Shown here in pieces: positions 16,113-24,508 of a stretch of DNA of 64,000 nt. Both the position numbers and the translations under genes were made by a program. How positions within the stretch are numbered: position 1 is the stretch's first letter; every line of letters starts with the position of its first letter. Under the pieces are notes generated by a model. The model ran no database searches. It saw nothing but the letters and a program-made list of their open reading frames with translations, and was not told where the DNA came from. Source of the DNA: Pseudovibrio sp. M1P-2-3 (GTDB lineage: Bacteria > Pseudomonadota > Alphaproteobacteria > Rhizobiales > Stappiaceae); NCBI RefSeq assembly GCF_031501865.1, contig NZ_JARRCW010000001.1, positions 4,044,001 to 4,108,000 on the forward strand. The letters are read 5' to 3'.

Positions 16113-17933
16113 TTAACCTTCAACCTTCATGGGCTCATAATTGAGAGCAAGCGTGAAACACGCGCCGCCCTGTTTTGACTTTGAATATTCAAGAGACCCA
16201 CCAAAATCTCTGATGATCTTATAGGAAATGGACAGGCCAAGCCCCACTCCGTGACCTGCTTCCTTGGTGGTGAAAAACGGATCAAAGATCTGCTGAACAG
16301 CTTGCTTAGGAATGCCCGCCCCATTGTCTTCAACTGCTATGAAGACCTGCGTTGTTGCTTGCGTCACTGAAATTTTCAGGCACGGGTTTTGAACGGGGCC
16401 CAGTGCATCCAGCGCATTACCAATCAAATTGACGAGAACTTGAGAAAGGCGAATGGCGCCTCCCATCACAACAACCCCCTCACCCGGCGGCGAGTATTGC
16501 AAATCAACATTCATTTGCCTGCATCTGGGTCCAACCAGCAGAAAAACCTCATCAAAAACCGGAGCCAACAAGACTGGCTGAACACCATCGCCTGCCTTCC
16601 TGCTAAAGCCTTTCAGCGTTTTGCTCAAGGTGGCCATGCGCTCGACCATTGAGACAATGCGATCCAAGGACTTGCCCGCGTTTTTCTGCTTTCCCATTTG
16701 CAGGTAGGTTTGCGCATTGTCCGCATGGGAGCGGATTGCACCTAGTGGCTGATTGTATTCATGGGAAAGAGCTGCGGACATTTCGCCAAGCGTGGCGAGC
16801 TTTGCCGACTGGATCAAGCCGGCCTGCACCTTTTGCAGCTCTTCTTCCGCATTTTTCCGTTCCCGAACTTCCTGCTCCAGCTTTTTATTGGCACAAAGCA
16901 AGGCAGTTGTGCGCTCGTCAACCCGTTGTTCAAGCTCCTGCGCAATGGCTTTTTCCTTGTACATCAGCAAAAGCAACCGCCGCCGCCGCTGCCAAAGCCC
17001 CCACACACCAAGGGAACTGCCAAGCACAAAAGCAGCAGTGGCAATGCTTATCCAGATCGCCAGAGTGCGTGCATTTGATACATCAATGAACGTGAGAACT
17101 CTCCACCCCAAGGGCGCGACGGTTTGCTCCAGTTTCAAAAGCGGGGCTGCGGGGGCCAGTTCACTGGCTTGAAACAGCTCAAGGCCCAGAAGGGTTCGGC
17201 CCCTGACAAGGTTAAGCTGGTCGGGCGGTGCACTTGTGGTTTTTTGCTCTGTTACAGCAAAGCGGCGCCCTCTCAGCTCCGGCCTGTTGCTTGCAACAAT
17301 ATGGCCGCTCTCATCAACGGCAAACACGCCATTCGCACTCAAAGCCCATGTTTGTTCTACCCCTGAAAGGCTCACTCTCACGGCGATTATACCCAGCTGG
17401 GCTTCCCTCTCCCTTACAGCGAAGGCAAATACATAGCTGGTTTGCTTATTGCTCCCGCGAACGATGAGCTGGCGGCCCAGCCGTCCTTGAGTGGCAGATT
17501 TAAAAGCTTCGGGCGCTGCGAACCTACCTTTATTGGCCAAGGCATCCCTTGAAAGCAAATTCGTGACAGTGAAGTCTGTTTCCGGCGAGAAAAACCAAAC
17601 CTCATCCGCGCCGGACATTCCGGCAATCAAACGGGCAATACGCCTTGCCGAGCGAACGTCTTTATTCTTGAAAGCTGCCTTCACTTCGCCGCTTCTTGCA
17701 AGAATGGGGGCCAGCAAGCGAAACTTATCCAGATGCTGTTCCAGATTTGCCGATTGAACAGACAATGTGGACAGGCCCTTTTCGCCAACATCCTCTAAAA
17801 ATTTCTGCTCGCACATGACCCATGTAAGCGCCCCTGCTATCAGGCTGGTCAACAGCACCGCCAGCATGACAACCGGAGTTCTCCAGTGGGGTGAACGCGC
17901 AGAGTTTATGTTGGCGTGTCTAATGATATGCAT
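16113..17933 (-). CDS. dctB: DctB-type membrane sensor histidine kinase
   Basis: About 606 residues. One membrane helix near the N-terminus (VVMLAVLLTSLIAGALTWVM), a periplasmic PAS-like sensor of about 250 residues (VWFFSPETDFTV ... AVDESGHIVASN), a second helix (IWISIATAAFVLGSSLGVWG), a coiled coil with ELEQRVDERTTAL, then the kinase core. H-box SHEYNQPLGAIRSHADNA, N-box LVNLIGNALDAL, G-boxes VEDNGAGIPK and GHGVGLGLSISYKI. This is the DctB/HK4 type that senses C4-dicarboxylates and phosphorylates DctD. The ATG at 17933 follows GTAGAG; a GTG 18 bp upstream is the longer alternative. Divergent from thiB. Confidence 0.92.
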   Translation of the reverse strand: MHIIRHANINSARSPHWRTPVVMLAVLLTSLIAGALTWVMCEQKFLEDVGEKGLSTLSVQSANLEQHLDKFRLLAPILARSGEVKAAFKNKDVRSARRIARLIAGMSGADEVWFFSPETDFTVTNLLSRDALANKGRFAAPEAFKSATQGRLGRQLIVRGSNKQTSYVFAFAVREREAQLGIIAVRVSLSGVEQTWALSANGVFAVDESGHIVASNRPELRGRRFAVTEQKTTSAPPDQLNLVRGRTLLGLELFQASELAPAAPLLKLEQTVAPLGWRVLTFIDVSNARTLAIWISIATAAFVLGSSLGVWGLWQRRRRLLLLMYKEKAIAQELEQRVDERTTALLCANKKLEQEVRERKNAEEELQKVQAGLIQSAKLATLGEMSAALSHEYNQPLGAIRSHADNAQTYLQMGKQKNAGKSLDRIVSMVERMATLSKTLKGFSRKAGDGVQPVLLAPVFDEVFLLVGPRCRQMNVDLQYSPPGEGVVVMGGAIRLSQVLVNLIGNALDALGPVQNPCLKISVTQATTQVFIAVEDNGAGIPKQAVQQIFDPFFTTKEAGHGVGLGLSISYKIIRDFGGSLEYSKSKQGGACFTLALNYEPMKVEG

Positions 17934-18258
17934 GGATTGCTCTACCCACACATATTACTATGCAAGTGCAGCACGATTGATCATGGTGAAAATGGTTTGC
18001 CCCTCCAGCACTGATCCGGCTTTCATAAACGAAACTACTAGCCTTATTTGGGGGATGCCCTATCCCCGACAAACCTAATTAAGCCTGAAAACACCAGTTT
18101 TCCAAGCTCCTTTTCCCTAAAGTTGTAAGGTAGCCCCCTAGTTATGGCCACCAACTCTTCTTTGAGGGGACAACCCCTTTGATATATACCCAACTGATAC
18201 TTCCAGAAGTTCCCGCGCATATTCGGTTGCGCTTGGGGTTGCCACCCGTTAAGAAAAG

Positions 18259-18352
18259 CCCGACCTCGGGGTGCGCGCAGATGCCGCGCTGAGATGCATT
18301 TTTTTTTGCAAACCCGTTGAACCTGAACCGGCTAGAACCGGCGGAGGGAAAG
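18259..18352 (+). promoter_or_regulatory. TPP riboswitch (THI element)
   Basis: The conserved THI-box order is present: CTCGGGGTGC, then GCTGAGATGC, then ACCCGTTGAACCTGAACC, then GGCTAGAACCGGCGGAGGGAAAGG. This is a class-defining TPP aptamer. It lies about 48 bp before the thiB start, so thiamine pyrophosphate probably shuts off the transporter, probably at translation since no clear terminator hairpin with T-run is seen between it and thiB. The preceding 17952-18258 is otherwise non-coding promoter DNA. Confidence 0.93.
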
Positions 18353-18399
18353 GTATTGGTTTCGATCCTCCTTACCCTCTCGCCGCAATTGAGGATGAC

Positions 18400-19380
18400 A
18401 TGAAACATCTGCTATTTGCTGCGGGACTGTTGAGCACAACACCGGCTTTTGCCGCTGACAATCCACAGTTGACAATTTACACCTACGACAGCTTTGTTTC
18501 CGACTGGGGCCCGGGCCCGAAAGTGGAAGAAGCCTTTGAGGCCATTTGTAACTGCGACTTGAACCTTGTTGGTGTTGAAGATGGCGCCGCACTGCTGTCG
18601 CGCCTGCGTTTGGAAGGGAAAAACACCAAGGCCGATATGGTGCTGGGGCTGGATACCAACCTTCTGGACAAGGCCAAAAAAACCGGCCTGTTCGCACCGC
18701 ACTCCGTGAAGGCTGACTACACCTTGCCAATCGAGTGGAGCGACGAGACTTTTGTGCCCTATGACTGGGGCTATTTCGCCTTTGTTCATAAAGACGGTGC
18801 GCAAGTGCCGACAAATTTCCGCGATCTGGCTGCAAGCGACACCAAAATCCTGATACAGGATCCTCGCTCTTCCACACCCGGCCTCGGGCTTCTTTTATGG
18901 GTGAAAGCGGCCTATGGGGATGAAGCTCCGAAAATCTGGGCAGACCTTGCAGATAACATTGTAACCGTGACCAAAGGCTGGTCCGAAGCATATGGTCTGT
19001 TCCTTGAGGGCGAGGCCGATATGGTGCTCAGCTACACCACATCTCCCGCTTACCATCTGATTGCAGAGGAAGATGCCAGTAAAAAAGCTGCCGCCTTTGA
19101 TGAAGGGCACTTTATGCAAGTTGAAGTGGCTGCGAAACTGGCGGGCACCGACCAGCAGGAATTGGCCGATCAGTTCCTGAACTTCATGGTATCGGATGCT
19201 TTCCAGCAGATCATTCCAACAACCAACTGGATGTACCCTGCCGTGACACCGGCAGCAGGTTTGCCAAAAGGTTTTGAAACGCTGCTCATCCCTGAAAAAT
19301 CTTTGTACCTTGAACCAACCGAGGCTGTTGCTGCACGAGATGAGGCTCTGCCCGAATGGCTGAACGCGCTCAGCCAGTAA
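18400..19380 (+). CDS. thiB: Thiamine ABC transporter, periplasmic binding protein
   Basis: 326 residues from ATG 18400. The upstream ORF extension runs through the riboswitch and is rejected. Signal peptide MKHLLFAAGLLSTTPAFAA, then the ThiB start LTIYTYDSFVSDWGPGPKV. Further family motifs are VEDGAALLSRLRLEGKNTKADMV, PYDWGYFAFVH, KILIQDPRSSTPGLGLLLW, WSEAYGLFLEGEADMVLSYT and TTNWMYPA. It captures thiamine or TPP in the periplasm. It overlaps thiP by 25 bp and forms an operon thiBPQ under the TPP riboswitch. Confidence 0.95.
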   Translation: MKHLLFAAGLLSTTPAFAADNPQLTIYTYDSFVSDWGPGPKVEEAFEAICNCDLNLVGVEDGAALLSRLRLEGKNTKADMVLGLDTNLLDKAKKTGLFAPHSVKADYTLPIEWSDETFVPYDWGYFAFVHKDGAQVPTNFRDLAASDTKILIQDPRSSTPGLGLLLWVKAAYGDEAPKIWADLADNIVTVTKGWSEAYGLFLEGEADMVLSYTTSPAYHLIAEEDASKKAAAFDEGHFMQVEVAAKLAGTDQQELADQFLNFMVSDAFQQIIPTTNWMYPAVTPAAGLPKGFETLLIPEKSLYLEPTEAVAARDEALPEWLNALSQ

Positions 19381-20903
19381 ACCCGTTTGCGGGTATCGCC
19401 GCGGCAGGACTTGTCGCGGCGCTTATTATTGGCACCTTGGCCGCAGTGGCCTTTCACGCCGAGGCGGGGCATGGTATTGGCCCCTCAGACTGGTCGGCCC
19501 TGCGGTTCACCCTTACACAAGCTGCGCTTTCAGCGCTTATCAGTGCGCTTCTTGCCATTCCGGTGGCCCGCGCCTTGGCACGCAGGCGCTTTTGGGGCCG
19601 CCGTTTCCTGATTGCAATTTTAGGAGCCCCCTTCATCCTACCCGTCATCGTAGCAATCCTCGGGCTGCTACAGGTCTTCGGGCGTTCGGGCTGGATTTCG
19701 GATATCTTGGGCCTATTCGGGTTACCGCCCTTGCGTATCTATGGCCTGCATGGCGTTGTTCTTGCTCACGTATTTTTCAATCTACCTTTAGCAACACGCC
19801 TGCTGTTGCAAGGCTGGCAGGAAGTTCCCTCAGAACGGTTTCGACTGGCGGCACAGTTGGGATGCGAAGGAACTGCTTTATTTCGCTTGATAGAGCTGCC
19901 AATGCTCTCCCGGATTCTACCCGGTATTCTCGCTGTTATTTTCTCCATTTGCCTCACAAGTTTTGCTGTTGCACTGACATTGGGCGGCGGCCCACGGGCC
20001 ACGACAGTCGAGCTGGCGATTTATCAAGCCTTTACCTATGATTTTGATCTTGGACGCGCAGCGCTTCTTTCAACCGTTCAGATACTACTCACAACAACCG
20101 CCGCAGTTGCAGCCTTGAAACTTTCACGTACCGATGGATTTGGAGCGGGGCTTGACCATGCCGTACGCCGCTGGGACGGCGGCTCCGCGCTTATTGACAG
20201 CCTCTGGATTGCTCTGGCCGCTCTCTTCCTGTTGCTGCCCCTAACGGCGGTGGCGAGCTCCGGTGCAATGGGGCTTTTTGAATTGCCTGCATCTGTTTTG
20301 AAAGCCGCTGTGGTTTCAATTTCGGTTGCTGCAATCAGCACAGTTGTTCTATTGGCCCTAGCCCTGCCCATGGCAGCAACCATTGCCCTTGGGCGGCAAG
20401 GGCTGGTGGAGATCAGCGGCATTTTGGGGCTGGCCGCTTCTCCGTTGGTCTTGGGCACCGGACTGTTCATTATTCTGCGCCCCTTGGTCGATCCATCCGC
20501 TTTTGCGTTGCCGGTCACGGCGCTGGTAAATGCCGTTCTGGCGTTGCCGTTTGCCCTTAGGATTCTTGTTCCTGCGGCGCGCGATACTGTTAGCCGGTAT
20601 GGACGCCTGTCCCTTTCGCTTGATATGAGCGGATGGGCCTTTGTAACCCGTGTACTTCTTCCGCGTATGCGCGCGCAAATCGGTTTTGCTGCAGGGCTGG
20701 CCGCAGCCCTTTCCATGGGGGATCTGGGTGTGATTACGCTTTTTGCAAATTCCGAGACTGCCACCCTGCCCTTGCAGATTTACCGGCTGATGGGGGCCTA
20801 TAAAATGCAAAGCGCAGCAGGGGGAGCACTGCTTTTATTGATGTTGTCCATGTCACTCTTCTGGCTCTTGGACCGTGGAGGACGCTGGCATGCTGAAGCT
20901 TGA
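19356..20903 (+). CDS. thiP: Thiamine ABC transporter permease
   Basis: 515 residues with about 12 membrane helices in two homologous halves, as in ThiP. Each half has a cytoplasmic EAA-type loop: QLGCEGTALFRLIELPML in the first and SLDMSGWAFVTRVLLPRM in the second. The start (ATG 19356) lies inside the end of thiB. It forms the membrane channel for thiamine with ThiQ as ATPase. The 3' end overlaps thiQ by 14 bp. Confidence 0.93.
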   Translation: MAERAQPVNPFAGIAAAGLVAALIIGTLAAVAFHAEAGHGIGPSDWSALRFTLTQAALSALISALLAIPVARALARRRFWGRRFLIAILGAPFILPVIVAILGLLQVFGRSGWISDILGLFGLPPLRIYGLHGVVLAHVFFNLPLATRLLLQGWQEVPSERFRLAAQLGCEGTALFRLIELPMLSRILPGILAVIFSICLTSFAVALTLGGGPRATTVELAIYQAFTYDFDLGRAALLSTVQILLTTTAAVAALKLSRTDGFGAGLDHAVRRWDGGSALIDSLWIALAALFLLLPLTAVASSGAMGLFELPASVLKAAVVSISVAAISTVVLLALALPMAATIALGRQGLVEISGILGLAASPLVLGTGLFIILRPLVDPSAFALPVTALVNAVLALPFALRILVPAARDTVSRYGRLSLSLDMSGWAFVTRVLLPRMRAQIGFAAGLAAALSMGDLGVITLFANSETATLPLQIYRLMGAYKMQSAAGGALLLLMLSMSLFWLLDRGGRWHAEA

Positions 20904-21582
20904 AAACTGCATAATCGTAAACGGCGGCTTTTCTTTGAAAGCGGAGCTGTCCATCAAAGCTGGAAGCAGCGTTGCCATCATCGGCCCCTCTGGCGCTGGA
21001 AAGTCTACCCTTCTGGAGGCGATTGCAGGCTTTCGTGATCTTGCTCACGGCGGAATCTTCTGGAACGGGGAGAACCTTGCCAAAGTACATCCGGGCAAAC
21101 GCCCGGCAGCAATGCTCTTTCAAGATGGTAACCTGTTCCCACATCTGAACACGGAGCAAAACGTAAGCCTTGGTCTGCGCACTAAAGGCCGTTTGTCTCA
21201 TGATGAGAAAGACACCATCCAGCGCGCGCTGACCCGTGTGGGTCTTTCTGACATGGGAACACGCAAACCCGCGCAGATGTCAGGAGGACAGCAAAGCCGT
21301 GTGGCTCTGGCCCGCGTTCTTGTGCAACGGCGCGAATTGCTGTTGCTGGATGAGCCCTTTGCAGCCCTTGGACCGGCACTTAAAGCTGAAATGCTGGATC
21401 TGGTGGCAGAGCTTGTGAGGGAGACCGGCACAACGCTTTTAATGGTAAGCCATGACCCGCAAGATGCCCGCCGTATCACCAAGCACTCTGTTCTGGTGGC
21501 AGATGGAAGCGCACATGCTCCCCAGCCCACTGAGGAGCTTTTAAACAACCCTCCTCCCGCACTGCGCAGCTATTTGGGATAA
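20890..21582 (+). CDS. thiQ: Thiamine ABC transporter ATP-binding protein
   Basis: 230 residues starting MLKLENCIIVNGGF at ATG 20890; a GTG 15 bp upstream is possible but the ATG follows GGACGC and matches homologues. Walker A GPSGAGKSTLL, Q-loop LFQDGNLFPHL, signature MSGGQQSRVALARVLV, Walker B LLLLDEPFAAL and H-loop MVSHDPQDA are all present. It energises thiamine uptake through ThiP. Last gene of the operon; 21583-21815 behind it is non-coding. Confidence 0.94.
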   Translation: MLKLENCIIVNGGFSLKAELSIKAGSSVAIIGPSGAGKSTLLEAIAGFRDLAHGGIFWNGENLAKVHPGKRPAAMLFQDGNLFPHLNTEQNVSLGLRTKGRLSHDEKDTIQRALTRVGLSDMGTRKPAQMSGGQQSRVALARVLVQRRELLLLDEPFAALGPALKAEMLDLVAELVRETGTTLLMVSHDPQDARRITKHSVLVADGSAHAPQPTEELLNNPPPALRSYLG

Positions 21583-21815
21583 ATATCACTCCCTGCCCTG
21601 AAGATGCTTCAACAAAGCGCTTCAGGGTATTTGCCCGTAAAGCCTAACCTGCCTCTTCCTACGTTACCCTCCTCTCTTAGTTGTCACAAAGCCTGCCTCC
21701 AGCGATGGCTTTTGCCTTCATCTTTACCGCGCGCACTACCGCCCCCCTGCTCGGAGCAATGATCCGACACCAAAAAGACCGTGTAGTTGTTAAAACTGCA
21801 CGCGCCCTCTTTACT

Positions 21816-21866
21816 TGAGTATTATACTCATGTATCCACTGCTCCATATCATGAGTTTAATATTCA
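21816..21866 (+). promoter_or_regulatory. Two RirA-type iron-responsive operator boxes
   Basis: TGA-N9-TCA occurs twice: TGAGTATTATACTCA at 21816-21830 (also nearly palindromic) and TGAGTTTAATATTCA at 21852-21866. TGA-N9-TCA is the consensus of the IRO box bound by RirA, the iron regulator of Rhizobiales. The boxes lie 62-112 bp upstream of the first siderophore gene. Iron-dependent repression is inferred. Confidence 0.75.
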
Positions 21867-21927
21867 TATTTAATTTTTAGTTTACCGGCAGGCTTAAACT
21901 CTGGGAGCGTTCACACCGCAAAGTTCT

Positions 21928-23097
21928 ATGTCCTTCACAATACTTGCAAATTCATTTTATCAGGGCACTTTGATCCTAATGGTTCCACTGCTCCAGCAGC
22001 TGTTTTCAATCAGCTTGAGCTCTCTGGGCATTCTTATTGGCGGCGGATTAATCATCTCCGCCTGCACGGTTCCGCTTTGGGGGAGAGTTGCATCGCGGCT
22101 GGGGTATCGCAGAACCTTGCAACTGACCACAGTGGGAAGCCTGTGCGGTCTGGTGCTCATGATTATTGCGATCTGGCTGCAGCAGCACAATGTACTGGGC
22201 TTGAGTGAACTGTATTTCGCATTCCTTGTTGCCGCCCGTTCTGTTTACTGCCTGTTTTCTGCCGCTCTGCTTCCCTTGATACAGTCTTACAAGGCAAGCA
22301 GTGCCGCAAAGGGGAAAGTCCTGTCGAAGGTCGCGGCCTCCAGTTCCTTGCAGGCGGCTGGCCGCTTGATCGCCAACGGCCTAGGCGGATTTATGCTGTC
22401 CTACAGTATCCTTATGCCTCTTTTGAGCATCCTTCCGCTATTTATTCTATCGCTGTTTCGAATCCCCCCCACCAGTGTTCACGCACCAAAAGGCGAAGCC
22501 ACATCTTTTAAGGTACTCCTGCAGCCACTGGTGGTCACCTTAACCCTCCAAATGGTCATTGGTGGAACTTATGTTCTTCTGGGCCCGTGGCTGGGGGAGC
22601 GATTTGACCTTAGTGCCGAAGCTGCCGCCTCGACCACCGCGCTTTGTCTGTTTTGGGCAACACTTACGACGCTCTTAAGTCAACTGGCTCTCACGCTACT
22701 ACTTGGAACACGCAAAAAAATCGCAATGCTGCTTGGCCTGACACTGGTGTCCATCTCCTTAGCCGCGCTGCCTTTTGCAAGCTCAATTGTACAGGTCGTC
22801 CTGATAACCTGCCTGCTCTCTTCCGGTACCGCTCTCACACTGAGTTCCAATCTGGCTTTAACCCTTGAAGGGGCGGGTCAACAACGCTCTCCAACAGTGA
22901 CCACAACGCTATTCAGTGCCCAGCTGGTCGGCCTTGGAGTGGGAAGTATTGTCTTTGCCCGTTTAGGGGAGCTGGGCATTTCAACAAGCTTTCACGTTGC
23001 ATCACTCTTCACCTTTATTTTGGTGGCCGCCCTCGTCCTCTTCCGGGGCCTTTCTCAATTTCAACTCAAATCCCAACCTTTTCAAAAGGACTCCTGA
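21928..23097 (+). CDS. MFS transporter, probable siderophore exporter
   Basis: 389 residues with about 12 hydrophobic helices and the MFS loop-2-like motif GRVASRLGYRRTLQ. It is the first gene of the siderophore operon, 3 bp before iucD, and has the operator boxes just upstream. MFS proteins in this position (ShiF-like) export citrate-hydroxamate siderophores, so that is the likely role. An importer role is less likely because biosynthesis genes follow directly. There are no cysteine or motif features that identify the substrate. Confidence 0.8.
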   Translation: MSFTILANSFYQGTLILMVPLLQQLFSISLSSLGILIGGGLIISACTVPLWGRVASRLGYRRTLQLTTVGSLCGLVLMIIAIWLQQHNVLGLSELYFAFLVAARSVYCLFSAALLPLIQSYKASSAAKGKVLSKVAASSSLQAAGRLIANGLGGFMLSYSILMPLLSILPLFILSLFRIPPTSVHAPKGEATSFKVLLQPLVVTLTLQMVIGGTYVLLGPWLGERFDLSAEAAASTTALCLFWATLTTLLSQLALTLLLGTRKKIAMLLGLTLVSISLAALPFASSIVQVVLITCLLSSGTALTLSSNLALTLEGAGQQRSPTVTTTLFSAQLVGLGVGSIVFARLGELGISTSFHVASLFTFILVAALVLFRGLSQFQLKSQPFQKDS

Positions 23098-23100
23098 CCA

Positions 23101-24456
23101 ATGAGCCAGCTAAAAATGATAGGGCATCAAGATGATGCAAGTGATCTTCTAGATCTCGCGGGTATAGGAATAGGTCCATTCAACCTCAGCCTCGCAGCGC
23201 TGCTGGATAGCCTTCCAAACACAAGAGCCGGTTTCTACGACAAAAACTCCCAGTTTGCATGGCATCCGGGCCTTTTGTTTCCAGACAGTATTTTACAAAC
23301 ATCCTTCCTTAAGGATCTGGTGACACCTGTTCAGCCCACAAACCCCCATTCCTTCACGAACTTTCTGGTCTCTCACAAGCGTTTCTATGACTTCCTTGCC
23401 GGACGGTTCACGGGTGTAAGCCGGTTGGAGTTTAACGCTTATCTGGCATGGGCTGCCCAGCGTATAGACAGCCTTAACTGGGATCATCAGGCGCAAAGCA
23501 TATCGTTTAAAGATAGTGCGTTCACCGTAGACTTCGGCAACGGCAAAAACGTAAGGGCGCGCAACCTGTCTCTTGGCATCGGCATGAGCGCCAACATTCC
23601 AGCATGGGCGCAAACTCATATGGGAACCAGCTGTATCCACGCGGGCCACTACCTCAACCACAAACTCGAAACCGCTGGCAAAAGAATTGCCGTCATAGGA
23701 GGCGGACAGACCGGAGCTGAAATTGTCCTCGACCTTTTGAGCAATCCTTCTGTGGAGCCCCATCATGTCAGCTGGATCAGCAATTTACCGCGTTTCTCTC
23801 CGCTGGAAGAAGGCGGTTTTGTCGATCAGGTTTTCACCCCGAACTATGTGGAGAGCTATCAGTCCATGGGGCCAGAACAGCAAGCCTTTGAGTTTGCTGG
23901 GCAAAAGCTTGCAAGTGATGGCCTGACACCGGTCACGGTTGATGCGCTTTATAAAGAAATCTACAAGCGTACACACTTGGTTTCCCAAAAGGGCGGCATT
24001 TCCCTTCTCCCCTCCCGCAATGCTGTTGCCCTGTCCCATAATGGGTCCCACTATGATCTAGTGTGCCAGCAGATTATTGGTGATGTTAAAGAAAGCCATA
24101 GTGTCGATATCATCATCCTTGCCACCGGCGCCTCTCCAAAGCTCCCACAGTTCCTTGAGGATCTAAAGCCGCGTCTGGACCTTGATGAGCGTGGTCTTCC
24201 AAAGCTGGATGACGCCTATGAGATCCAATGGGATGGCCCCTCCCAGAACAAGATATTCGGCCTGAACATGGGCCTGCGTTCCCACGGAATTGTTGACCCG
24301 CAAATGAGCCTCATGGCGTGGCGCAGTGCTAAAATCATCAATCGTCTGATGGATAAAGAGATATTCGAGACCACCGCAGGCCACAGCTTGGTAGATTGGA
24401 GCCCTCAAATAAACTCCAATGCAAATTACGGGGAAACCAGCTGCTTGGCTTCCTAG
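23101..24456 (+). CDS. iucD: L-lysine/L-ornithine N-monooxygenase (IucD-like)
   Basis: 451 residues. The FAD-binding N-terminus reads GIGIGPFNLSLAALLDS, followed by FAWHPGLLFPDSILQTSFLKDLVTP in the family pattern. The NADPH-binding motif is VIGGGQTGAEIVLDLL, and the late ATGASPKLPQFL motif is typical of N-hydroxylating monooxygenases. The enzyme hydroxylates the side-chain amine of lysine (or ornithine), the first step of hydroxamate siderophore synthesis. With IucA, IucB and IucC beside it, lysine is the likely substrate, but ornithine cannot be excluded. Confidence 0.92.
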   Translation: MSQLKMIGHQDDASDLLDLAGIGIGPFNLSLAALLDSLPNTRAGFYDKNSQFAWHPGLLFPDSILQTSFLKDLVTPVQPTNPHSFTNFLVSHKRFYDFLAGRFTGVSRLEFNAYLAWAAQRIDSLNWDHQAQSISFKDSAFTVDFGNGKNVRARNLSLGIGMSANIPAWAQTHMGTSCIHAGHYLNHKLETAGKRIAVIGGGQTGAEIVLDLLSNPSVEPHHVSWISNLPRFSPLEEGGFVDQVFTPNYVESYQSMGPEQQAFEFAGQKLASDGLTPVTVDALYKEIYKRTHLVSQKGGISLLPSRNAVALSHNGSHYDLVCQQIIGDVKESHSVDIIILATGASPKLPQFLEDLKPRLDLDERGLPKLDDAYEIQWDGPSQNKIFGLNMGLRSHGIVDPQMSLMAWRSAKIINRLMDKEIFETTAGHSLVDWSPQINSNANYGETSCLAS

Positions 24457-24508
24457 CAGCTTCCCTCATCTACTGATTGCAAACCAACACTTTCACGAAA
24501 ACAAGATC

